Of a DNA stretch of 64,000 nucleotides, positions 18,655-26,643 are shown in pieces. The notes beneath the pieces were generated by a model. It searched no databases and had not been told where the DNA came from. It was given only the letters and a program-made list of their open reading frames with translations. The stretch is from assembly GCF_947072515.1 (NCBI RefSeq), contig NZ_CAMTIG010000010.1, forward strand, positions 1-64,000, written 5' to 3'. Origin of the DNA: an uncultured Clostridium sp. Lineage in GTDB: Bacteria > Bacillota > Clostridia > Clostridiales > Clostridiaceae. How positions within the stretch are numbered: the stretch's first letter is position 1; every line of letters starts with the position of its first letter. The position numbers were made by a program, and so were the translations under genes.

Positions 18655-20085
18655 TTAATCTTTCCAAATATCTTCTCCATAACTCTTCCTTAAAGGGCAT
18701 CCCTCCTCCAGCTTAAATGTTCTCTCCCTACTTGCTCTTAAAAATTTTATTTTCTCTTTCTTTAAATTCCAAAGTTCATCTGAAAAACTATAATTATGAG
18801 TTACAAAAAACACCATGACTTTCGATTCTATTAAACCATTAATAATATTATCTGAAATAACTTTCCCCTCCCTATCATTAGTTGAACTAAATGCTTCATT
18901 AAATAAAACTAGAGAGTCTTTTTTTATTTCTTCCATTAAATCCCTCATTCTTTTTAATTCTTCCTCAAGCTTTCCTCCTGTTAACCCTTTATCTTCTTCT
19001 CTTTTAAAATGTGTAAATATATTTTTAAACACCTTGCTTTTATACTCTGTTGCTAAAGTTATCAACCCACTTTGGAAGAGAATTTGATTTTCCCCAATAC
19101 TTTTTAAGAATATTGTTTTTCCGCCTCTATTTGCTCCAGTTATAATAATTAATTCTTCATTGTTACAAACTAAATCATTTCCCTTTACATCTATATCTTT
19201 CTTTAAACTTAAAACAATTTCTTTTACATTCTTAACTTTAAAATTCTCTCCTTCTTCTCCATAAGAAATATCAATTTTATTTTCCATACAACTTTCATAT
19301 AACTTTATTCCACCTATATAAAACTTTAATTCAAAACTTAAATTAATAAAAAACTCTTTTATTCCATTACAAGCATTTTCTATTACATTTCCAATTTCAT
19401 TTAAACTTTTATTCTTTATTAAAGTTATTGTATCTAATGCTCCACTATCTCTTTCATTAACTAAAAAAAACTCTTTTTCTTTCTTATGAATTATTTTTCT
19501 CATTAATGAATCTTCTTTTTTCTTATCTACTAATGCTAGTTCATTCAATTTATTTCCTTTTCCAAGCCTACCTTTTATAAATATTCCTTCATTAAACTTT
19601 AGCTCAGTCAGTATTCTCTTTAATTTTTTTAAATAGCTTTCATCTAGCACCATAGCTATTTCTTTGGATAGTCTAATTAATCCTTCACTCTTTAATTCTC
19701 TTATTCTTAATTCATCTTCTATTTTTCTAAGCTTTTCTAAAAACTTTTCAATTACTAAGATTCCTCTATTCACTCTATTTATTGGATATTCTGAAAACAA
19801 ACTATGGAGTACTTTCTCTTCTTCTTCTATGGCTTCATCTGCTATACTTTTTAATTTCAATGCTAACTTATCATTATTTATAAAATCTTTTAATATAGAT
19901 TGCCTCCATTTTATATCTTCTATTTTAGTTAATGGATTTAAAAGTATCTCTTCTAACTCCCTATCATCCATTATCTCTAATATCCATTCCATTTCTAAAT
20001 CAAATATTTTATTTTCATCATTTATAGTTTTTTTATAATTTCTTATAAAATCTTTTTCTCTAAAAAGTAGATAACTCTTAATCAT
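18655..20085 (-). CDS. MutS-family ATPase, second of a tandem pair
   Basis: A 476-residue protein with a C-terminal MutS domain V ATPase and no mismatch-binding (domain I) region. The Walker A loop is ITGANRGGKTIFLKSIG; the Walker B-like segment is LVLFNEAFSSTND, followed by the switch histidine in VFFVTHNYSF. The upstream half is helical and corresponds to the core/lever part of MutS proteins, with LKSEGLIRL near residue 130. Its start overlaps the previous gene by 8 bp, so the two are translationally coupled and may form a heterodimer. Both are downstream of a fluoride riboswitch. DNA-repair activity is an inference. Confidence 0.82.
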   Translation of the reverse strand: MIKSYLLFREKDFIRNYKKTINDENKIFDLEMEWILEIMDDRELEEILLNPLTKIEDIKWRQSILKDFINNDKLALKLKSIADEAIEEEEKVLHSLFSEYPINRVNRGILVIEKFLEKLRKIEDELRIRELKSEGLIRLSKEIAMVLDESYLKKLKRILTELKFNEGIFIKGRLGKGNKLNELALVDKKKEDSLMRKIIHKKEKEFFLVNERDSGALDTITLIKNKSLNEIGNVIENACNGIKEFFINLSFELKFYIGGIKLYESCMENKIDISYGEEGENFKVKNVKEIVLSLKKDIDVKGNDLVCNNEELIIITGANRGGKTIFLKSIGENQILFQSGLITLATEYKSKVFKNIFTHFKREEDKGLTGGKLEEELKRMRDLMEEIKKDSLVLFNEAFSSTNDREGKVISDNIINGLIESKVMVFFVTHNYSFSDELWNLKKEKIKFLRASRERTFKLEEGCPLRKSYGEDIWKD

Positions 20086-21607
20086 TTAAAATTCGCTCCT
20101 TTATACTTTTATAGTCCAATCCATATTTTTTCACTATATCTATGGCATAAACTTCCCCTAAAGCTTCTTTTCTCTCTATTTTATAAGTTCTCTTATTGTC
20201 AGAAGCAGATGCTACTAAAGAAACTGTTTTTGGATACTCATTAAGCTCTTTAATAAATGTTACGTATATACAAATACAATCTTTCTTTACTATTTCCTCC
20301 ATAACTTTTCCGCCTAAAAGAATTCCATCATCCACTGCTGTAGATGAAAACAACTCATTTAAAATGACAATAGAATCTTTTGTTATTTCATCTAAAATAC
20401 TTTTTATTTTAACAACATCTTTCTCTAACATGCTTTTTAAATCCATAGCTTTTTCCCCTCTTCCAAAGTGGGTAAACATCTCTTTCCATAAAAAAAGTTT
20501 GCTTTCTCTTCCTTGAACCTTTCCACCAAGACTTGCAAAGAAATGTATTTGTCCAAATGTTTTTGCAAAGGTTGTTTTTCCCCCACTATTAGGGCCACAT
20601 ACTATGAAAATCCTTTCATCTTTTTCTAATAAAAAATCATTTGTTATTATCTCCTTTTTAGAATAAATATTTTTATTTGCTAAAGATAAAGAGAAAATTT
20701 CTTTCCCATATATTTCTTTATCTTTATTTATTTTGGGATAGTTAAACTTTAATTTATTAAACCTTTTCATAAACTTTAAATAAGAAATATAAAATCTCAC
20801 TTCTTTATAAAATAATCTTATCTTCTCATCAATAAACTCTTTATATTTATTTTTATATTCATTTAACCTTCTGAATATATTTTCATTTTCATTTTTAATA
20901 AGATCTAAAATTCTTTTTTCTAATGAACCCATTTCTATTTTCTCATTAAAAGAACCTCTATAATCTTTATATTTATTTATAAATGGCTCAAGTACTTCTT
21001 TAATATCATTATCGCTCTCTTTATAATCTTCAAACTCTTTACTTTGAAAATTTATTAAACTTATCTTTAATCCCTTTATAGATAAAATGTATTCTATTTT
21101 TCCTAATTCCTCTTTAATGTCTTTTGTTTCTTGTAATAGTAAATTAAATCCCTTTGTTTTTACATATTCATTTATCATTCCTTTTATATAATTTAATCCT
21201 TCTGACTTTAATCTTCTTTCATTTAATCTTTCATTTAATTCTCCTATCTCTATTAGATATTCCTCTATAACTTCTAAAAATATTCTATCTTTTTGAGCTT
21301 CTAAATCTAATTTATTTACCCTTACAATACTCTTATCTATTCTATTAATTACTTGTATAAACTTTTCAATACTCTCAAACAATTTTTCATTTTCTAAATC
21401 CTTAAATATCTCTTGCCTATATAAAATCTCCTCTTTACTTTTTAATGGAGATTTATATATCTCTTCTAAAAAAGAATCATCATATTCCCCTACAAACTCT
21501 TTTATTAAATCACCTATCTCTAAATCAATTAAAATTTCCTCCTTTACTTTATTTACCCTCTTTTCTTTCTGAGCTAAATCCTTAAATAAAATACTTTTCT
21601 TTTCCAT
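20078..21607 (-). CDS. MutS-family ATPase, first of a tandem pair
   Basis: A 509-residue paralogue of the downstream gene. The Walker A loop is VCGPNSGGKTTFAKTFG and the Walker B region IVILNELFSSTAVDDG; the post-Walker B histidine is replaced (IYVTFIKEL), which may indicate an ATPase asymmetry between partners. The N-terminal half is helical with coiled-coil-like stretches and the shared RLKSEGLNYI motif. No domain I mismatch-recognition or Smr nuclease domain is present. The start at ATG-GAA follows TTTAGGTGA; a GTG three codons upstream is inside the RBS. It is the first gene after the fluoride riboswitch terminator at 21649-21677, so expression should rise with fluoride. Confidence 0.82.
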   Translation of the reverse strand: MEKKSILFKDLAQKEKRVNKVKEEILIDLEIGDLIKEFVGEYDDSFLEEIYKSPLKSKEEILYRQEIFKDLENEKLFESIEKFIQVINRIDKSIVRVNKLDLEAQKDRIFLEVIEEYLIEIGELNERLNERRLKSEGLNYIKGMINEYVKTKGFNLLLQETKDIKEELGKIEYILSIKGLKISLINFQSKEFEDYKESDNDIKEVLEPFINKYKDYRGSFNEKIEMGSLEKRILDLIKNENENIFRRLNEYKNKYKEFIDEKIRLFYKEVRFYISYLKFMKRFNKLKFNYPKINKDKEIYGKEIFSLSLANKNIYSKKEIITNDFLLEKDERIFIVCGPNSGGKTTFAKTFGQIHFFASLGGKVQGRESKLFLWKEMFTHFGRGEKAMDLKSMLEKDVVKIKSILDEITKDSIVILNELFSSTAVDDGILLGGKVMEEIVKKDCICIYVTFIKELNEYPKTVSLVASASDNKRTYKIERKEALGEVYAIDIVKKYGLDYKSIKERILND

Positions 21608-21640
21608 TTTATTCACCTAAACTTTCAATTTATTTTGAAA

Positions 21641-21735
21641 ATAAAAATGACTTCTACTTAAAACTTAAGTAGAAGTCATCAGCTAAAATTAGCATTTAAG
21701 ATATTATCTAAAGGAGCACTTCATTCCTCTTTTTT
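21641..21735 (-). ncRNA. Fluoride riboswitch (crcB motif) before the MutS-like pair
   Basis: On the minus strand the aptamer reads GGA-ATGAAGTGC-TCC (P1), a linker with a small hairpin, GCTAA/TTAGC (P2), then the hallmark TGATGACTTCTAC. GAAGT in the P1 loop pairs with ACTTC of the 3' segment, the diagnostic pseudoknot. The same 3' segment is captured by a 13-bp terminator stem (GACTTCTACTTAA with TTAAGTAGAAGTC, 21649-21677) followed by a T-rich tract. Fluoride binding should prevent termination. The linker between P1 and P2 is longer than in the second copy. Confidence 0.85.
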
Positions 21736-21781
21736 CTTTTATTATAACTCTTTTATTTACAATAATATCTTTTTTTTACAA

Positions 21782-23008
21782 TTATTCATTTTTATTTTTC
21801 ATTTCACTAATTTGATCAACCTTTTTCACTATTTTTTCTGCTAGGAATGCTGCTATTAATATAATAATCCAACTATTACAACTAAAGAAAAATATTAATA
21901 ATACTATTGAAATCTTATAATTTCTAAGAACTCCAGCAAGCATAGTTCCCATAATTATAGATGCTGCAAAAGACATATTAAGTCCTAACATATATGCACT
22001 AGCCATACCTATAGCTGCCCCTGAAAACATAATTGGGAAAATAGGTCCACCAAGCCAGCCTGTATTTATACATATTTTACTTGCAACTGGTTTTATTAAT
22101 CCAATAATTATAAGCATTCCAATCCCTAACCCCACACTTGTATTTATTAATGCTCGTAATGTATGTTCTCCTGAAAACAATACAAATGGAAGTGAAATTG
22201 CTAGTCCTCCTAAAATTAATCCACCAACAACTGCATTTGCTATTTTATATTTCTTTAATGGTTTAAATACTCTCACTATAATTTTATCTAACACAGCCAT
22301 ATATAAAACCATTACCAACCCTATTATAAATAAAGGAATTAAATATTCTATCTCTTTTTTACCTATAATAACTTTAGAAAACTTAGTTATAAAAGAAACT
22401 TTATCATCTAATTTTTCTAAAAGTAAAAACATTATAGTTGAAAAGAAAATAATACTTCCATATAAAACCCTCTTAAAATTTTTAATTTTCTTTTGATCAG
22501 TTTCATCAATAAAATTATAAAATCCATAATACGGTACTTCAAAAATCCTTTTAAACTTTGATTTAATCTCTACTTTCTCATGCTTTTCTCTTTTAAATCC
22601 ATACTTTAAATATTCACCAGTTAAAGTTGACGTTCCACCTATAATTCCACTTAAAGCTGCTTCTGGTCCTACTGTTCCTCCAAACCATAAAACTGCAAAT
22701 ATTTTAACGATTGCTTTAGGTAAAGTTCTATATTCTACCCTTTTTGTCTTTTTAAATTCATGTAAAATCTCTTCCATTGATTTTGGATAACTTCCAATAT
22801 ACTTTTCGCATAGTCCTACTACAATTCCACCTATTATACATACTATTAAAATTAATATTTTACTGTTTTTCTCTAAAATAAAATTTTCCCAAAATATATG
22901 TATTCCTAAATAAACTAGTAATAAGAATAGCCATATTATAAACCCTATTATTGCTCCTATTAAAATAGCATATAATAAAGTCCCTATTCCTCTCAGCAAT
23001 TTATTCAT
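21782..23008 (-). CDS. CLC family anion channel/antiporter, divergent branch
   Basis: A 408-residue membrane protein with about ten helices. CLC landmarks are present but atypical: GSYPKS in place of GSGIP, TVGPEAALSG in place of GREGP, and GWLGGPIFPIMF for the third anion-binding motif. The GPEA form is typical of a divergent CLC branch. It lies next to two fluoride riboswitches, so fluoride export is an attractive role, but the diagnostic residues of characterised CLC-F proteins are not evident and the riboswitch does not precede this gene. It is transcribed 20 bp after its TetR regulator. Confidence 0.75.
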   Translation of the reverse strand: MNKLLRGIGTLLYAILIGAIIGFIIWLFLLLVYLGIHIFWENFILEKNSKILILIVCIIGGIVVGLCEKYIGSYPKSMEEILHEFKKTKRVEYRTLPKAIVKIFAVLWFGGTVGPEAALSGIIGGTSTLTGEYLKYGFKREKHEKVEIKSKFKRIFEVPYYGFYNFIDETDQKKIKNFKRVLYGSIIFFSTIMFLLLEKLDDKVSFITKFSKVIIGKKEIEYLIPLFIIGLVMVLYMAVLDKIIVRVFKPLKKYKIANAVVGGLILGGLAISLPFVLFSGEHTLRALINTSVGLGIGMLIIIGLIKPVASKICINTGWLGGPIFPIMFSGAAIGMASAYMLGLNMSFAASIIMGTMLAGVLRNYKISIVLLIFFFSCNSWIIILIAAFLAEKIVKKVDQISEMKNKNE

Positions 23009-23028
23009 TTTTCTCCTCCTAAGTTTTT

Positions 23029-23646
23029 TTATAAATTTTCTATAATCTCATAAAATGCAATTAATCCACTTTCTAAAACTCTTATATCTCCCTTAGTTAA
23101 ACACCATTGAAATGCAAGTCCTCTAGTAAAACTATCTATTATTAAAAAAACTTCACCTTTCGTTCTTCCTTTTTTAAACTCACCACTATCAATTCCTTGC
23201 TCAATTAGAAACTTTAATGGTTCTGAGTATGCCCTATTATCAAAATTACTTTTTCTATCATTTATGCTATCTGTTAAATTTGTTATAAATGCTCTAGATG
23301 TTAATTTATACCCCATTTTTTCTATATATTCATTTTCTAATTTTACAAAAAACTTTATTTTTTCTTTTATCTGAATATTATTATTTTCTAAATCAAATTT
23401 CCTATACTTCTCTAACACATATATATCTAACTTTTTAAATATATATTTACTCATATCTTCATAATAGTTAGCTTTTATAATATCGTCTTTTGACTCAAAA
23501 TGTACATAAAAGGTTCCTTTAGCAACTCCCGCTTCTTTACAAATTTCACTTACAGTAATATTTTCATAGCCCTTCTTATCTACTAAATCCATTGCTACTT
23601 TAAATAATTTTTCTTTCGTTAATCTTGATTTTTCTTCTCTTTTCAT
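23029..23646 (-). CDS. TetR/AcrR family regulator of the CLC gene
   Basis: A 205-residue repressor. The N-terminal helix-turn-helix is ITVSEICKEAGVAKGTFYVHFESKDDI, a textbook TetR sequence. The C-terminal ligand-binding domain is unremarkable, with IDSFTRGLAFQWCL near the end. The gene is first in a two-gene operon with the CLC transporter and has a perfect palindromic operator between its promoter and RBS, indicating autoregulation. The ligand is not known. Confidence 0.87.
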   Translation of the reverse strand: MKREEKSRLTKEKLFKVAMDLVDKKGYENITVSEICKEAGVAKGTFYVHFESKDDIIKANYYEDMSKYIFKKLDIYVLEKYRKFDLENNNIQIKEKIKFFVKLENEYIEKMGYKLTSRAFITNLTDSINDRKSNFDNRAYSEPLKFLIEQGIDSGEFKKGRTKGEVFLIIDSFTRGLAFQWCLTKGDIRVLESGLIAFYEIIENL

Positions 23647-23656
23647 TTCTCCTCCT

Positions 23657-23674
23657 AAATGACCGCGGTCATTT
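23657..23674 (-). promoter_or_regulatory. Palindromic TetR operator
   Basis: A perfect 18-bp palindrome with half-site AAATGACCG. Its GC-rich centre (GACCGCGGTC) stands out sharply in AT-rich surroundings. It lies between the promoter and the RBS of the tetR gene. Confidence 0.8.
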
Positions 23675-23681
23675 TTATATT

Positions 23682-23710
23682 ATTATAATACTTTTATTCT
23701 TTTTTAACAA
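23682..23710 (-). promoter_or_regulatory. Promoter of the tetR-CLC operon
   Basis: TTGTTA (-35), 17 bp, TATAAT (-10) on the minus strand, with the operator just downstream. Confidence 0.7.
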
Positions 23711-23711
23711 T

Positions 23712-23761
23712 AAAAAAAACCTCAAAGCAAAATTAGTATATAACTAATCTTACTTTAAGGT
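23712..23761 (-). terminator. Terminator of the small fluoride-linked operon
   Basis: ACCT..AAAG pairs with CTTT..AGGT, extended by ATTAGT/ACTAAT, followed by eight T on the minus strand. It separates the two small genes from tetR. Confidence 0.8.
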
Positions 23762-23775
23762 CTTTATCTATCAAC

Positions 23776-24201
23776 TTATTTTCCCAGTGTATTTATCCAC
23801 TTATCTGCTATTTTTTCTTCATGTTTTTTAAACTTCTCATATTTTTTATATTTTCTTAAAACATTTTTTATTTCTTTATCTAAATCTCTAATTTCCATAT
23901 ATTCTACAATGCCTTCATGAGCGTAAATATCACGTATTGCTTCACTTTCTGCTCTTTTTTCCTTAACATCATTTAGGTTATTTAATAATCTCTTGAATAA
24001 ATCCTTTTTACTAGCAACCTCTGGATCTGCTCCTTCATTTGCTATTGCTAAAAGAGTCTCTAACCTCTTTTTTGTATGTTTAAGTGTTACATCATTCAAA
24101 TCATCTTCTATTCCATATTCCTTAAGGTACTTATGAAAATTTTCTAAATTATCTTCACCTTCAAAAACTTTTAAAATTTCTACTTTTGTTAACTCTTCCA
24201 T
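23776..24201 (-). CDS. Uncharacterised 141-aa helical protein under a fluoride riboswitch
   Basis: A soluble, strongly charged, mostly helical protein (many Lys/Glu; segments HTKKRLETLLAIANEG and KEIKNVLRKYKKYEKF). No signal peptide, membrane segment or recognised domain. The start ATG-GAA-GAG is preceded by GAGGTGG at good spacing; a GTG three codons upstream lies in the RBS. It is the second gene of a two-gene transcript that begins with a fluoride riboswitch, so a role in fluoride tolerance is suggested by regulation only. Confidence 0.75.
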   Translation of the reverse strand: MEELTKVEILKVFEGEDNLENFHKYLKEYGIEDDLNDVTLKHTKKRLETLLAIANEGADPEVASKKDLFKRLLNNLNDVKEKRAESEAIRDIYAHEGIVEYMEIRDLDKEIKNVLRKYKKYEKFKKHEEKIADKWINTLGK

Positions 24202-24221
24202 CTTTACCACCTCAATAAAAT

Positions 24222-24359
24222 TTAATGTTTTCTATGATTATATTTATTTCCTTCGAGTTTATGTTCAGCCTTTTCTTCTTCTTTTCTAATTTCATCTAGC
24301 TTAACTCTTTTTTTAATAACCATTTCCTCTTTATATCTTCTATCTCCTGTATTACTCAT
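24222..24359 (-). CDS. 45-aa charged microprotein under a fluoride riboswitch
   Basis: A short gene starting MSNTGDRRYKEEMV and ending GNKYNHRKH, with a well-placed GAGGTG upstream. The protein is very basic/acidic mixed charge (K, R, E about half of the residues), probably a single helix. It has no recognised family. It is the first gene after the terminator of the fluoride riboswitch and lies 20 bp before the 141-residue gene. Confidence 0.72.
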   Translation of the reverse strand: MSNTGDRRYKEEMVIKKRVKLDEIRKEEEKAEHKLEGNKYNHRKH

Positions 24360-24415
24360 TTTTTTCACCTCTAAATTTATTTTTTTAAATTCATCATGAT
24401 AAATTTTTAGAAATA

Positions 24416-24503
24416 CAAAAAAAAGCCAATAATATCTACACGTGTAATCTTTATATATGTAGAAGTCATTAGCTTATAGCGGTTAAAGGTTAACTTCATA
24501 ACC
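24416..24503 (-). ncRNA. Fluoride riboswitch (crcB motif) before two small genes
   Basis: The minus strand reads GGTT-ATGAAGT-TAACC (P1), TTTAACC, GCT-ATA-AGC (P2), then TAATGACTTCTAC. GAAGT in the P1 loop pairs with ACTTC, forming the fluoride-site pseudoknot. The expression platform pairs AGCTAAT and TCTACA of the aptamer with TGTAGA and ATTGGCT downstream (24424-24474), followed by seven T. This closely fits the published crcB consensus. Confidence 0.93.
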
Positions 24504-24532
24504 TATTATTTACTTTTTTTCTTTCTGTTATC

Positions 24533-24561
24533 AGTATATCTCTTTTATACCTTTTTTTCAA
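24533..24561 (-). promoter_or_regulatory. Promoter of the riboswitch transcript
   Basis: TTGAAA (-35), 17 bp, TATACT (-10) on the minus strand, about 30 bases upstream of the aptamer. Confidence 0.68.
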
Positions 24562-24590
24562 ATAAATACTTGTTAACTTTATGTGAAGTC

Positions 24591-25016
24591 TTATTTCTTC
24601 ACATTAAACAATTCATAAAAATAATCCCAATCTTCTTTTAATTCATCCTTTTCTTTTTTTCTTTCCTCATCTACTTCTTTATCATATACACAATATATAT
24701 GCTTGCTTGTAAATCTTTCTGTAACCTCAACTTTATATGCTGTAATTACGCATTTAACATTTCTTTTATAGCTCTTTATAACAACTCTTAATATCTTTCC
24801 ATTATAATTTTTTTCATAATAATAAACTTCTGATTTTCTAGATGATTTATATACATAATCTGGATTTTCTAATATATCTACTATTTTTTTTAATGTTATC
24901 TCTCCATGCTTTAAATGTATGTGCTTTTTATAATTTCTATAATATAAAACTACCTTTCTATGTAATTTAGCTTCTATTTTGAAAACCAACAATTTATTTT
25001 CGTAATAAAATCCCAT
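24591..25016 (-). CDS. Small basic protein, possible PBECR/BECR-fold nuclease
   Basis: A 141-residue soluble protein. The core has HIHLKHGEITLKKIVDILENPDYVY, a YYYEK beta strand, then LRVVIKS and CVITAYKV. This order (conserved His, then helix ending in NP-D-V, then VVIK and TAY strands) resembles the phage-type Barnase-EndoU-ColicinE5/D-RelE-like families. RNase activity is an inference from this similarity. The C-terminal tail is highly charged. It is a single gene with no recognisable antitoxin neighbour, so it may be a housekeeping relative rather than a toxin. Confidence 0.6.
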   Translation of the reverse strand: MGFYYENKLLVFKIEAKLHRKVVLYYRNYKKHIHLKHGEITLKKIVDILENPDYVYKSSRKSEVYYYEKNYNGKILRVVIKSYKRNVKCVITAYKVEVTERFTSKHIYCVYDKEVDEERKKEKDELKEDWDYFYELFNVKK

Positions 25017-25197
25017 ACCATATTACTTCTTTCTTTACATATTTTTCTTTTATTATATCACAAAACCCATAAATTATTTTGTATTAAATCCCCATACTTT
25101 TATAGCTGCAAAGCACACACACTCTCTCTTCTAGAAATATTATTTTAACTTTATTTTATACTAAATTTTCCTTTTAATTATTTCTATTAGAAATAAA

Positions 25198-25236
25198 CAA
25201 AAAATAAGCTAGAAAAGTAAAATACTTTTCTAGCTT
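25198..25236 (-). terminator. Terminator of the Eis-type acetyltransferase gene
   Basis: AAGCTAGAAAAGTA pairs perfectly with TACTTTTCTAGCTT across a 3-base loop, followed by a T-run on the minus strand. Confidence 0.88.
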
Positions 25237-25247
25237 TGTTATCTTAT

Positions 25248-26459
25248 TTAAAAATAATCTGAAAAATATGCTGCTTGTTGTTCTATAGAGTCTTCTAACA
25301 TATCTAAAGTCTTTCTATCACATGAAAGCCTTCCTATTTTATATAAATAATCTGGACTCTTATACCCAAGTAGCATTGTTGTCATTGTTTGTATATCTAT
25401 TTTATCCGTTGTCTTTTCATTTACACGTGCAATGCTTCCTTTTCCTTCATTATCAATTTCTAACTTAAATGTTCCTTGATTCCATGATAAAATCGGATCA
25501 TCCATTACAAAAGTCCATTTTCTTTCAACTGTATCTGGTTTAAATGGATACTGTTTTATAAACTCCTCTAAATCAACGATTCTCGCCATGTAATAAGGTG
25601 ATATTGTTTCTTTTATATCTGCATCTTCAAGTAAAAATGCTAATGGTTCATCTGTAAATGTATTTCCTACAACCTTTGTTATCATTGAAAAATGTGCACT
25701 TATAAAATTCCATAATCCTAGACGTGCTTCTTCATTAACGAAAATCATATCTTTAATATGGAAAACTTCATCTTTTATCCAATATAAAACATATCCTTCT
25801 TCTTCATATTTCTCATTATAATATACAGCTGCTGTTAAGTCGTCTGTATCCCAAAGCCAATATTCATTCCATGCTAAATCATCTCTTATTAATGCTCCAT
25901 GAGTTTGAAGAGCGAATCTTTCATAAGCCCTTTTTATTTCCTCACCCTCAACATCAACTCTTTGTACTTCACCTGTTACTCTTTTATTTTTTGGTAATTG
26001 ATAATCTTTGATTTCATAAACAATCTTATCAGATATAATTTCCCAACCTTTTCTTCTATAGTAAGGTATTGAGTATGGATAAAGGTAAGATATTGTTTGA
26101 TTTTTTTCTTTCATTTCTTTTAATGCTTGATATAATAATTTATGCATTAATCCTTGATTCGAATACTCTGGATATGTTCCTACTCCTGTAAGTCCACCCA
26201 TATCATAAGTTCTATCAAATATTCTAACTTTCATTGGATATACTGCTACTTGTGATATTAATTTATCTTTATCAAACCACCCTAAAACTTCTGCCTTTAC
26301 TAATGTAGGTGATTTAGCTCTAATCATTTCTTTTTCTTCCCAACCTACTCTTTGTAAATCTAAATCTGTTACTTGAAAAACATATCTTAATAATTGATTG
26401 TACTGCTCTAAATGTTCAATACCAACCTTTTTCATTTTTAATTCTCTTCTGCTAAACAT
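25248..26459 (-). CDS. Eis-like GNAT N-acetyltransferase
   Basis: A 403-residue enzyme of the Eis (enhanced intracellular survival) family: an N-terminal GNAT domain with the acetyl-CoA motif GVGTYPEYSNQGLMHKLL, a second degenerate GNAT domain, and a C-terminal SCP2-like domain ending in a carboxylate that serves catalysis in Eis proteins. YLYPYSIPYYRRKGWE is the typical family motif. Members acetylate amines of aminoglycosides or other polyamines; the natural substrate here is unknown. The start ATG before FSRREL follows GGGAGTGG, preferred over an upstream in-frame ATG without an RBS. Confidence 0.85.
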   Translation of the reverse strand: MFSRRELKMKKVGIEHLEQYNQLLRYVFQVTDLDLQRVGWEEKEMIRAKSPTLVKAEVLGWFDKDKLISQVAVYPMKVRIFDRTYDMGGLTGVGTYPEYSNQGLMHKLLYQALKEMKEKNQTISYLYPYSIPYYRRKGWEIISDKIVYEIKDYQLPKNKRVTGEVQRVDVEGEEIKRAYERFALQTHGALIRDDLAWNEYWLWDTDDLTAAVYYNEKYEEEGYVLYWIKDEVFHIKDMIFVNEEARLGLWNFISAHFSMITKVVGNTFTDEPLAFLLEDADIKETISPYYMARIVDLEEFIKQYPFKPDTVERKWTFVMDDPILSWNQGTFKLEIDNEGKGSIARVNEKTTDKIDIQTMTTMLLGYKSPDYLYKIGRLSCDRKTLDMLEDSIEQQAAYFSDYF

Positions 26460-26643
26460 ATAATTTCCACTCCCTTTCATTATCTTTTTTATATATTATA
26501 GTTTATCTTTATTATAAATTAATACTCTTTTTTAATCCTTAAAATTTTCTTCCCACCATTTTACTTATTTAGCTTTATTTAAGTTGCCAACATTTTTGCA
26601 ATTTGTTATATTTAATATCCAATTTTAAATAAGGAAGTGACTT

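Noticed and set aside
21649-21677. Simple terminator for the CLC gene
   Set aside because: The stem shares its arm with the fluoride aptamer upstream, so it is the riboswitch expression platform for the next gene, although it also lies after CLC.
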